From Fen-549 sp964636655 (GTDB lineage: Bacteria > Actinomycetota > Thermoleophilia > Gaiellales > Gaiellaceae): DNA of 8,320 nucleotides. The notes beneath the pieces were generated by a model. That model worked only from the letters and a program-made list of their open reading frames with translations, did no database searches and was not told the origin of the DNA. Shown here one piece after another: positions 1 to 5,871 of the stretch. The DNA lies in NCBI GenBank assembly GCA_964636655.1, contig CAZWTK010000056.1:1-8320 (forward strand), written 5' to 3'. A program made the position numbers and the translations under genes. Within the stretch, counting starts at the first letter, position 1; every line of letters begins with the position of its first letter.

Positions 1-12
1 TGCTTCTAGCGC

Positions 13-35
13 CGGGTAAAGACCCGCTAAAGCGG
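13..35. other. Two overlapping short hairpins
   Basis: Two small inverted repeats share bases: CGGGT/ACCCG (13-17 with 22-26, loop AAAG) and CCGC/GCGG (24-27 with 32-35, loop TAAA). They lie just downstream of the stop of the small minus-strand gene, so they could help end its transcript or switch between two structures. Neither is followed by a T-run on either strand, so an intrinsic terminator is not well supported. Confidence 0.25.
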
Positions 36-52
36 CAGGGCTGCTCGTCGCG

Positions 53-205
53 CTATTTCGCTTCGCCGAGCGATCGCTGGTAGGCCTTCCAGCCCGGGCA
101 CCAGCTCGTGTGCCAGCGCCAGAGCCGGGCGCTGAGACTGGTCGGGTTCGCCTCCGCTTTCTTTCGCATCGAGCAGTCTGCGCATTTGTGTGAGTCGTGC
201 GCCAT
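53..205 (-). CDS. Short Cys/Trp-rich protein (50 aa), possible metal binder
   Basis: This is a 50-codon ORF (ATG at 205, TAG at 55-53). A GAAAGGG Shine-Dalgarno sequence lies on the minus strand at 220-214, 8 nt before the ATG, and codons mostly end in G or C. The N-terminus has a CxxC pair (Cys8, Cys11) preceded by His3 and His6. A basic stretch follows, then a dense aromatic segment at residues 29-42 with the motif WRWHTSWCPGWKAY (Trp29, Trp31, Trp35, Trp39, Cys36, His32). Three Cys and several His could form one zinc or iron site. There is no signal peptide or membrane segment, so it is probably cytosolic. The packed motif and clean translation signals make it look like a real conserved small protein, and I have an unverified impression that similar short proteins occur in other bacteria. 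Its function is unknown. It is divergent from the lipoprotein at 280. Longer ORFs in other frames here lack such features. Confidence 0.7.
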   Translation of the reverse strand: MAHDSHKCADCSMRKKAEANPTSLSARLWRWHTSWCPGWKAYQRSLGEAK

Positions 206-279
206 GACGTTCACCCTTTCGTCGCCGGTTGTACGAGCCCAGCCTAAAGGAATGGCCTCCTCGAGCCGACCTCCTCAGC
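206..279. promoter_or_regulatory. Divergent intergenic region
   Basis: These 74 bases separate the divergent small Cys/Trp gene (minus) and the lipoprotein gene (plus), so promoters for both should lie in or near here. The only clear element is the minus-strand Shine-Dalgarno at 214-220. I see no convincing -35/-10 pair on either strand and no strong Shine-Dalgarno for the plus-strand gene. Confidence 0.35.
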
Positions 280-630
280 GTGAAGCGAATTGACCTTTCT
301 CGGGCAGGCGCCGTAGTGGTGATCGTCGCCGCGGTTGCGCTGGGCGGTTGCGGTAACGCCAGCAACAACCCCGTCTCGAACGGCAATCGTATGACCGCCG
401 AGGCCAGGCTGACTGCGATCAACACCAGTATGACCATCGCGATGACGTCCGACCCCGGCTCGCTGCCGCAACTCACCCAGGACTACATCACCGCGGTGCA
501 GGGATCGCAGGCGTTGCTCGGCGCCGACGAGGCGAGACAGAGGCTCACGACTACCGCCGCACAGCTCGCGACCTCCTGCGCTAGCTGTGCTCAGAGTCTC
601 AACGCTACCGCCGCTCAGATCGGCCAGTAG
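280..630 (+). CDS. Small predicted lipoprotein (116 aa)
   Basis: The predicted protein has a classic lipoprotein signal: a short basic n-region (Lys2, Arg3, Arg8), a hydrophobic core at about residues 9-21, and lipobox LGGC with Cys24 as the lipidated residue. The mature part is about 93 residues and Ala/Thr/Ser/Gln-rich. It is probably helical and ends with a CASC motif (Cys100, Cys103) that could form a disulfide outside the membrane. I chose GTG 280 because it puts the signal peptide at the extreme N-terminus; the in-frame TTG at 229 would add 17 polar residues before it. The Shine-Dalgarno for GTG 280 is weak, so the exact start is uncertain. I do not recognise the family. It precedes the phosphatidyltransferase gene by 49 nt on the same strand and could be co-transcribed with it. 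Confidence 0.7.
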   Translation: MKRIDLSRAGAVVVIVAAVALGGCGNASNNPVSNGNRMTAEARLTAINTSMTIAMTSDPGSLPQLTQDYITAVQGSQALLGADEARQRLTTTAAQLATSCASCAQSLNATAAQIGQ

Positions 631-679
631 CCGTACGCCACGGCCCGATAACCTCCGATTTCCGGCGGGAAAGCCCGCG

Positions 680-1261
680 ATGAGCGGCGGAAAGTATTCT
701 TCCTACATGACCGAGCAAGCGCTTCGCCGTTCACAGGCTCAGATTCCGAACGCGCTGACCGTGTTCAGGATCCTGCTGATTCCGGTCTTCGTTGCGCTCG
801 TGCTTCGCTCCGACCAGGGCTGGACGGTCGCCGGCGCGGTCATCTTCGCAATCGCCGGAGCCACCGACCAGGTTGACGGCTGGCTGGCTCGTCGCTGGCA
901 CGTCGAGTCTCGTTTCGGGCAGCTTGCCGATCCACTCGCCGATCGCCTGATGATCGACTCGGCCGTGATCCTGCTCTGGCACGCGGGCAGGCTGCCGCTT
1001 GTCGCGCTCGTCATCATCCTGGGCAGAGACCTACTCCTGCTGGGTGGGTACAGGTTCGTCATGGAGCGCGGTTACGACTTCAAGGTGAATCAGATTGGGA
1101 AAGCGGGCACCTGGCTGCTCTACGCGGGCATAGCCTTCGTCCTCGTCACTAAGCAAGGTACCGATTGGCCGTTGTACGTGTTCTGGTCGGGGCTGGTGCT
1201 GGCGCTCAGTGCCGGCCTACTCTACGTCGGCCGCGCGCTCAAGGTGGTGCTGGCTCGGTGA
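680..1261 (+). CDS. pgsA: CDP-alcohol phosphatidyltransferase, PgsA-like (193 aa)
   Basis: This is an integral membrane enzyme of the CDP-alcohol phosphatidyltransferase family. The likely reaction is CDP-diacylglycerol plus glycerol-3-phosphate to phosphatidylglycerophosphate, the first step to phosphatidylglycerol and cardiolipin. The full signature D-x2-DG-x2-AR-x8-G-x3-D-x3-D is present (Asp63, Asp66, Gly67, Ala70, Arg71, Gly80, Asp84, Asp88); the Asp residues bind the divalent metals. The N-terminal QIPNALTVFRILLIP segment is typical of PgsA. Several hydrophobic segments follow (about 30-42, 50-62, 92-122, 143-157, 165-186). I chose ATG 680 because GGGAA lies 7 nt upstream; ATG 707 is a possible later start, and the first catalytic motif lies well after both. 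The stop overlaps the GTG of the next gene (GTGA), implying translational coupling. The family also includes cardiolipin and phosphatidylinositol synthases, so the exact acceptor alcohol is less certain than the family. Confidence 0.88.
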   Translation: MSGGKYSSYMTEQALRRSQAQIPNALTVFRILLIPVFVALVLRSDQGWTVAGAVIFAIAGATDQVDGWLARRWHVESRFGQLADPLADRLMIDSAVILLWHAGRLPLVALVIILGRDLLLLGGYRFVMERGYDFKVNQIGKAGTWLLYAGIAFVLVTKQGTDWPLYVFWSGLVLALSAGLLYVGRALKVVLAR

Positions 1262-3786
1262 AGGCGATTGTCATGGCCGGGGGGGAAGGCACGCGCCTGC
1301 GTCCGCTTACCTCAAACCAGCCCAAGCCGATGGTGCCGATCGTGGGCAAGCCCTGCATGGAGCACATCCTCGAGCTCCTGCATGCGCAGGGCATCGAGGA
1401 CGTGACGATCACGCTCGCGTTCATGCCACAGGCGATACGCACGTACTTCGGCGACGGCGAGACGCTCGGGATGTCGATCGACTACTCGGTCGAGGAGGAG
1501 CCGCTCGGTACCGCCGGATCGGTCAAGATGGCCGCCCGCGATACCGAGGAGCCCTTCCTCGTCATCTCCGGCGACGCGCTCTGTGACATCGACCTGAACG
1601 AGCTCGTCAGGTACCACCGCGAGCACGACGCCGCCGTGACGATCGGTCTCAAGTCGGTGGACAACCCACTCGAGTTCGGCATCGTCGTCACCGACGAGGA
1701 CGGGCGGGTCGAGCGCTTCCTCGAGAAGCCATCCTGGGGGCAGGTGTTCTCGGACACCATCAACACCGGCATCTACGTGCTCGATCCCGAGGTTCTGCGC
1801 CACGTCCCCGCCGGGCGCTCGTTCGACTTCTCGGCCGATCTCTTCCCGCTCCTACTCGAGATGGGCAGGCCGATCTACGGTTGCGTCCTCGAGGGCTACT
1901 GGCAGGACATCGGCAACCTTGATCAGTACCGGCAGGCGAACTTCGACGCCCTCGACGGAAAGGTTCAGCTGAAGATTCCCGGCATCCGCCTGCGCGGTGA
2001 CATCTGGATCGGCGAGGGCGTCGAGGTCGACGACCTAGAGTCGATCGAGGGCCCGGCCTTCATAGGCAACTACTCGCGCTTGACCAAGGACGCGAGCCTG
2101 GGCGCGTACTCCGTGCTCGGCGCCAGTGTCACGCTGCGCGAGCGGGCGCGGGTATCGCATTCCGTGCTCGACTCGGCGACCCATGTCGGGCGAAACGCGT
2201 TGATCGAGGGCGCGGTGATAGGCCGCTCCTGCGACATTCGCTCGCACGTACGCGTGCACGAAGGTGTGGCGATCGGCGACGAGGTGGCGATCGGCGCCGA
2301 GGGTGTCATCTGGCCGGGCGTGCACATCTATCCCTACAAGGAGGTCGAGTCGGGCGCCCAGATCCACGAGAACCTGATCTGGGAGTCACGAGCGACCACG
2401 CACCTGTTCGGCCAGGACGGCGTGATCGGTCTCGTCAACGTCGATCTGACACCCGAGATGGCCGTGCGGCTGGCTGCGGCTACGGGTACGGCGCTCAAGC
2501 AAGGAGCTCGCATTATCACCAGCCGCGAGGCGCCCACAGCCTGTCGAATGATCAAGCGAGCGCTGATCTCGGGGCTCAACTCGACCGGAGTCGATGTCGC
2601 CGATCTACGCATACTGCCTGCCGCGATCAACCGTCACCTGCTCAAGGCCGAAAGCTACGAGCTCGGCATTCACGTCGGCTGCAGCGCGGCCGACCCCGAG
2701 ATCATTCAGATCCGCTTCTTCGAGCCGCCGGGCATTCAGCTCGGCGAGCGTTTGCAGAAAGAGATCACAAAGCACTACTCGCGTATGGAGCTGCGCCGGA
2801 CCGCCGCCGACGAGGTGGGCGGGATAAGTTATCCGGCGCGAGCGCGCGAGACCTACGCCCAGGATTTGCTCGATTCGATCGACGCCGAGCTGGTGCGTGC
2901 GCGAAACTTCAGGCTGGTGGTCGACTACGGCTACTCGGCGGCCTCCTACGTGCTGCCGCTTCTGCTCGGGCCGCTCGGGATCGAGGTCGTCTCGGCACAC
3001 GGGTTCATCGTCGAGCGCTCGAGCCAGACCCACCCGGTCGCCGAGTCTTTGGCGCAGGCGAAGAAGCTGGTCACCGCTGCCAACGCCGATATCGGGGCGG
3101 TCTTCGACCGCGCCGGTGAGCGCCTCCACCTGATCGACGAGCAGGGCGACGAAATTCCCGTCGAGAAGGTCTTGCTCCTCTTCCTGCGCCTGCTCGGCGC
3201 GAGTCGGCGTAAGGGCAAGGTCGCCTTTCCGATCACGGTCACAAGCCAGGTCGAGAAGCTGGCCAAGAAATCGGGGTTGCAGGTGATTCGCACGCGCGCC
3301 TCGCTGGCTGATCTAACGCGAGAAGCCGCCAACGAAGGCGTCATTTTTGCCGGCGCCGTGAGCGGCGGATACGTCTTCCCGGACTTCCTCCCGGCTTATG
3401 ACGCCGTGGCGAGCCTCTGCAAACTGCTCGAGCTGCTGGCGCCGGTGCCGCAACCTGTCTCGGCGCTCATATCGGAGCTTCCACCGAGCACTTTGGTGCA
3501 CCGCCGCCTCCACTGTCCGTGGGCGAAGAAGGGACTCGTCATGCGTCTCCTCGTCGAGCAGATGAAGGATCGGAAGCTCGATCTCACCGACGGCGTGAAA
3601 GTCGGCGACGAGCGCGGCTGGGCGCAGGTGTTAGCCGACTCAGACGAGCCGGTGGTGCACATCTACGCTGAAGGTGCCGACTCCGAGCGCTCGAACGAGC
3701 TGGAAAGCGAGATGCGCGTCTTGGTCGAAGAGATCCTAGGTTCCGATAGCGAGACGAGCGAGAAGCCGCCCGCCGCCGCCGATTGA
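1258..3786 (+). CDS. Sugar-1-phosphate nucleotidyltransferase (ManC/GlmU-like) with degenerate phosphomannomutase-like C-terminal half (842 aa)
   Basis: Three parts are visible. Residues 1-235 are a nucleotidyltransferase: GGEGTRLRPLT (8-18) binds the nucleotide, followed by an SGD metal-site motif, FLEKP, NTGIYV and GYWQDIG. Residues about 250-375 are hexapeptide-type repeats of a left-handed beta-helix. Residues about 380-842 resemble alpha-D-phosphohexomutases (LISGLNSTGVDVADL and later domains), but the catalytic loops are altered. The phosphoserine loop (TASHNP in active enzymes) reads GCSAADP (474-480), the metal loop (DGDGDR-like) reads FDRAGER (616-622), and the sugar-phosphate loop (GEMSGH-like) reads GAVSGGY (699-705). 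The likely reaction is NTP plus sugar-1-phosphate to NDP-sugar, often annotated as mannose-1-phosphate guanylyltransferase; the sugar and base cannot be read from sequence. The mutase part is probably inactive or regulatory. The start GTG 1258 overlaps the pgsA stop and puts the first motif at the usual N-terminal position. This fused architecture is familiar in actinobacteria and cyanobacteria. Confidence 0.9.
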   Translation: MKAIVMAGGEGTRLRPLTSNQPKPMVPIVGKPCMEHILELLHAQGIEDVTITLAFMPQAIRTYFGDGETLGMSIDYSVEEEPLGTAGSVKMAARDTEEPFLVISGDALCDIDLNELVRYHREHDAAVTIGLKSVDNPLEFGIVVTDEDGRVERFLEKPSWGQVFSDTINTGIYVLDPEVLRHVPAGRSFDFSADLFPLLLEMGRPIYGCVLEGYWQDIGNLDQYRQANFDALDGKVQLKIPGIRLRGDIWIGEGVEVDDLESIEGPAFIGNYSRLTKDASLGAYSVLGASVTLRERARVSHSVLDSATHVGRNALIEGAVIGRSCDIRSHVRVHEGVAIGDEVAIGAEGVIWPGVHIYPYKEVESGAQIHENLIWESRATTHLFGQDGVIGLVNVDLTPEMAVRLAAATGTALKQGARIITSREAPTACRMIKRALISGLNSTGVDVADLRILPAAINRHLLKAESYELGIHVGCSAADPEIIQIRFFEPPGIQLGERLQKEITKHYSRMELRRTAADEVGGISYPARARETYAQDLLDSIDAELVRARNFRLVVDYGYSAASYVLPLLLGPLGIEVVSAHGFIVERSSQTHPVAESLAQAKKLVTAANADIGAVFDRAGERLHLIDEQGDEIPVEKVLLLFLRLLGASRRKGKVAFPITVTSQVEKLAKKSGLQVIRTRASLADLTREAANEGVIFAGAVSGGYVFPDFLPAYDAVASLCKLLELLAPVPQPVSALISELPPSTLVHRRLHCPWAKKGLVMRLLVEQMKDRKLDLTDGVKVGDERGWAQVLADSDEPVVHIYAEGADSERSNELESEMRVLVEEILGSDSETSEKPPAAAD

Positions 3787-3797
3787 CCACCGTAAGA

Positions 3798-3822
3798 CCG
3801 CCTGCTTTACTGGGCAGAGCGG
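3798..3822 (+). other. Intercistronic hairpin between pyrophosphorylase and rsiG-like genes
   Basis: The arms CCGCCTGC (3798-3805) and GCAGAGCGG (3814-3822) pair over 8 bp with one bulged A (3818) and an 8-nt loop. The hairpin lies in the 59-nt gap between the two genes. No T-run follows (GATAACAG does), so it is more likely an RNA stability or processing element than an intrinsic terminator, although partial termination is possible. Confidence 0.4.
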
Positions 3823-3845
3823 GATAACAGACGAAAGGCTTAAGC

Positions 3846-4103
3846 GTGGAACCACTTGCTGACCTCACCACCCTCTCCGATGACGAGCTTCGCAGCCTGA
3901 TCGCGGACTTGAAAAAGGAAGAAGACGAGCTTTCCTACAAACGCCGTCTCCTGCACGGAAAGATCGACATCTTGCGCGCTGAGCTCGTCGCCCGCCTGCA
4001 GAAGTCGGTCGAAAGTGGCGAGGGGGGCACTCTCAGTACCGATATCGACAAGCTGACCGAAATTCTCGCCGCCAAAGCTCCACCACCCGACGAACTCGAG
4101 TGA
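3846..4103 (+). CDS. rsiG: RsiG-like c-di-GMP-responsive anti-sigma factor (85 aa)
   Basis: This is a small, highly charged, probably all-helical protein. It carries a near-exact match to the RsiG c-di-GMP-binding signature E-x3-S-x2-R-x3-Q-x3-D: Glu26, Ser30, Arg33, His37 (in place of Gln), Asp41. In Streptomyces, RsiG bound to c-di-GMP holds the sigma factor WhiG inactive, and it has two such motifs. In Rubrobacter a single-motif RsiG works as a homodimer. This protein has one motif, in a helical hairpin at about residues 12-55, followed by an acidic tail, so it fits the ancestral single-motif form (inference). GTG 3846 is preceded by GAAAGG (3833-3838) at 7 nt. The stop overlaps the next start (GTGA), so the FHA gene is probably translated together with it. 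The WhiG partner is not in the window. The motif match is strong for such a short protein, but binding is not demonstrated. Confidence 0.75.
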   Translation: MEPLADLTTLSDDELRSLIADLKKEEDELSYKRRLLHGKIDILRAELVARLQKSVESGEGGTLSTDIDKLTEILAAKAPPPDELE

Positions 4104-4561
4104 GTCACTCCTACTGTCCTCAGTGCGGTTTCCAGAATCCAGAGGCCGCCAACTTCTGCGCCAAGTGTGGTGCGCTGCTCGTGCACGAGGAGGCCGGCGC
4201 CGAGACGACGTTGGCTCTGACTCCAGACGAAGTTGAAGAGGCGCGGCTCGATCTCGGCGAGCTGGGTATCAAAGGCCCGGCCCTGGTCGTTCGCTCGGGC
4301 GGAGGTCTGGCGGGGGAGGTCTTCTCGGCGATCGGCGAGCACACGACGATCGGACGCTCGCCTGATTGCGACGTCTTTCTCGACGACGTGACCGTGTCAC
4401 GCCGGCACGCGACTCTGATTCACGAAGGGTCGCGCTTCCTGCTACAAGACCAGGGAAGCCTCAACGGGACTTTCCTCAATCGCCACAGGATCGAATCGAC
4501 CGAGCTCGCCGACGGCGACGAAGTGCAGATCGGGAAATACCGGCTCACCTTTCTGACCTGA
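4100..4561 (+). CDS. garA: Zinc-ribbon FHA protein, GarA-like (153 aa)
   Basis: An N-terminal zinc ribbon (Cys6-x2-Cys9 ... Cys20-x2-Cys23) is followed by a short linker with an ETT motif (Glu35, Thr36, Thr37), then a C-terminal FHA domain (about 60-153). The FHA phosphothreonine-binding residues are present: GRS (85-87), SRRH (100-103) and SLNGT (120-124). The stretch DDVTVSRRHA and the end DGDEVQIGKYRLTFL closely match GarA/OdhI of mycobacteria and corynebacteria as I remember them. In those proteins, kinases PknB or PknG phosphorylate the ETT threonines; the FHA domain then binds its own tail and releases 2-oxoglutarate dehydrogenase and glutamate enzymes. The same switch is the natural prediction here. 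The zinc ribbon is an addition relative to mycobacterial GarA. The start is GTG 4100, overlapping the rsiG-like stop. In Mycobacterium garA lies near pgsA2, which supports the assignment. Confidence 0.85.
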   Translation: MSHSYCPQCGFQNPEAANFCAKCGALLVHEEAGAETTLALTPDEVEEARLDLGELGIKGPALVVRSGGGLAGEVFSAIGEHTTIGRSPDCDVFLDDVTVSRRHATLIHEGSRFLLQDQGSLNGTFLNRHRIESTELADGDEVQIGKYRLTFLT

Positions 4562-4665
4562 TGGCCGGGCCATCGCGACCCTCGGAGGTGTTCGAGATCG
4601 CCGGCCGCGAGGATTTTCTGGCGAGTACTTGGCTCGCCGTGCGCTCTCCGGGGAGTGGCGCGTAG
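4561..4665 (+). CDS. Possible 34-aa coupled peptide between garA-like and apt-like genes
   Basis: The FHA gene's stop and an ATG overlap as TGATG (4559-4563), opening a 34-codon frame that ends in TAG at 4663-4665, two bases before the next gene's ATG. The arrangement would allow translation to pass from the FHA gene to the phosphoribosyltransferase gene. The peptide has no recognisable motif and there is no separate Shine-Dalgarno. It may be only a chance frame in a 106-nt spacer, so treat it as tentative. Confidence 0.22.
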   Translation: MAGPSRPSEVFEIAGREDFLASTWLAVRSPGSGA

Positions 4666-4667
4666 CG

Positions 4668-5192
4668 ATGAGGGTATCGCTCGACGACTTGCGCGCGAAG
4701 ATTCTCGAGGTGTCGAACTTCCCGGAGGCCGGACTCAGTTTCCAGGATCTGTCGCTCCTGCTCGCCGATCCCGATTGCTTCCGGACGGCGGTTGACCTAC
4801 TGGCCGAATGGTCACGACCGAAAGCGCCCGAGATAGTGCTGGGCGCGGAGGCGGGCGGCTTCGTTCTCGGTGGAACGCTCGCCTACGTACTGGGGTCGGG
4901 CTTCGTGGCGGTGCGCCACTCGGATCTGTCTTCGGGCGAGATCGCGGGCAACTGGGAGAATGGGGGAGAGGTCGGCCCGCTCGAGTCGTCGGTCGGTTTG
5001 ATCCCGAAGGGATCGCGTGTGCTGGTACACGATGACCTACTCGCTACGGGTGCTACCGCGCAGGCGAAGGTCGAGCTGGCCGAGCGACTAGGGGGAAAGG
5101 TGGTCGGAGTCGCTTTCGTGGTCGAGCTGCAGCAACTCAACGGGCGCAGGCGTCTCGCCGATCACCAGGTGCACTCGCTGATCAAGCTCTGA
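4668..5192 (+). CDS. apt: Adenine phosphoribosyltransferase-like protein, divergent (174 aa)
   Basis: The overall layout is that of adenine phosphoribosyltransferase (adenine plus PRPP to AMP, purine salvage, cytosol). It has an N-terminal FPEAGLSFQDLSLLL segment, GAEAGGFVLGG (59-69), the PRPP-binding loop VLVHDDLLATGAT (118-130), and a C-terminal ELQQLNGRRRL stretch. Length matches the family (about 170-180). Several signature positions differ: FRD is FQD (25-27), EARGF is EAGGF (61-65), and the flexible loop with KPGKLP and a Tyr is replaced by a serine-rich segment (84-97). It may have altered substrate preference or reduced activity. I chose ATG 4668 because it gives the family's usual N-terminus; GGGGAG (4650-4655) lies 12 nt upstream, which is a long spacing. 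An in-frame TTG at 4629 would add 13 residues. It is the last gene of the plus-strand block. Confidence 0.82.
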   Translation: MRVSLDDLRAKILEVSNFPEAGLSFQDLSLLLADPDCFRTAVDLLAEWSRPKAPEIVLGAEAGGFVLGGTLAYVLGSGFVAVRHSDLSSGEIAGNWENGGEVGPLESSVGLIPKGSRVLVHDDLLATGATAQAKVELAERLGGKVVGVAFVVELQQLNGRRRLADHQVHSLIKL

Positions 5193-5303
5193 GAACCTCG
5201 GCTAAACGAAGCTCGAAAGGGTGACTTTCTTGCAAAGAGTGACACGTTTTACTCGGAATAGGGATGGAGTCGACGGTCTCTTTACGCCGATGGTCAAGGT
5301 GAA

Positions 5304-5522
5304 ATGAACGGCGAGATGTCGACACGCTATCCAAACCGAGGAGCAGGGCTTTTGCTCGAGCATTTCGCCGCCTTCGACGAGATGAATCTGCGGCAGAGAG
5401 AGCCTGCCCGCGTTCGCCTGCAGCGAGCATTGGGACCGGATCTCTCCCGTCTACTCTTGCGCGCCCTCGCTCGGGAGAGCGAGCCGGCGAGCCGGACGGC
5501 TGCGGCCGGTCCGGCGGCGTAG
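5304..5522 (+). CDS. Possible small hypothetical protein (72 aa)
   Basis: This ATG-started frame has AAGG (5296-5299) just upstream; spacing to ATG 5304 is short (4 nt), and a second in-frame ATG lies at 5316. The middle (about residues 15-55) is leucine- and arginine-rich with an amphipathic look (RVRLQRALGPDLSRLLLRAL), which suggests helices rather than random translation. The C-terminus is Ala/Gly/Pro-rich. No family is recognised. Codon third positions are mixed, less GC-biased than the neighbouring genes, so coding status is uncertain. It stands alone between apt and uppP. Confidence 0.4.
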   Translation: MNGEMSTRYPNRGAGLLLEHFAAFDEMNLRQREPARVRLQRALGPDLSRLLLRALARESEPASRTAAAGPAA

Positions 5523-5871
5523 AGGCCGACCACACACTTGACGTCAGCGTGGTTGCCCGCGAGGTGGCTACTCTTGCTGTCGATGGCTCCAGAACGGTCT
5601 GTCGACAAACAAAAAGAGGAGCCGAGCGGGTGGCGATTTCGTCAGCCGCTCCCGTTGAACGTCCCGCCGAAGCGGTTCGACCTACGGGGGCGACATCAAC
5701 CTACTCTCGCTCCCTACTCGGCTCCCTTCGCTAAGCCGTTGGCGCTTTCGTCTGCCCTGCCATCCGGTGTTCGGCTGCCGCCTAGTCCCTTCCGGCGGGG
5801 CTTCGCTCTACTCACGCCCCGTGCTCAACGCAAGAGGAAATCTAGACTATGCAACCAGGTAATTCAAGGTT
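5523..5871. other. Intergenic stretch without a convincing gene
   Basis: About 350 bases hold only open frames with low-complexity, Arg/Ser/Pro-rich translations on both strands and no good start signals or motifs. A pyrimidine-rich part (about 5700-5820) with repeated CTCCCT/CTTCG-like words precedes the AT-rich uppP leader. No tRNA, riboswitch or terminator with a T-run was recognised. It could be a long 5' leader, a decayed gene or an unrecognised RNA. Confidence 0.4.

Noticed and set aside
27..476. Minus-strand 149-residue open frame spanning the small Cys/Trp gene and the lipoprotein gene
   Set aside because: Its translation is low-complexity and Arg/Ala-rich, and it overlaps two better supported genes in other frames.
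644..651. CCCGATAA, close to the WhiG/sigma-28-type -10 (GCCGATAA), 28 nt upstream of pgsA
   Set aside because: No TAAA-like -35 lies at the required spacing, so a WhiG promoter is not supported despite the RsiG-like gene in the window.
5285..5291. GCCGAT as a possible WhiG-type -10 before the 72-aa frame
   Set aside because: The remaining -10 bases do not match and there is no -35 about 15 nt upstream.
5660..5690. GGTTCGACC resembles a tRNA T-loop
   Set aside because: No acceptor, anticodon or D-arm can be assembled around it.
5830..5870. GAGGAAATCTAGAC...CCAGGTAAT resembles conserved words of bacterial RNase P RNA
   Set aside because: The spacing between the words is wrong, the other conserved blocks are absent and no long-range pairing was found.
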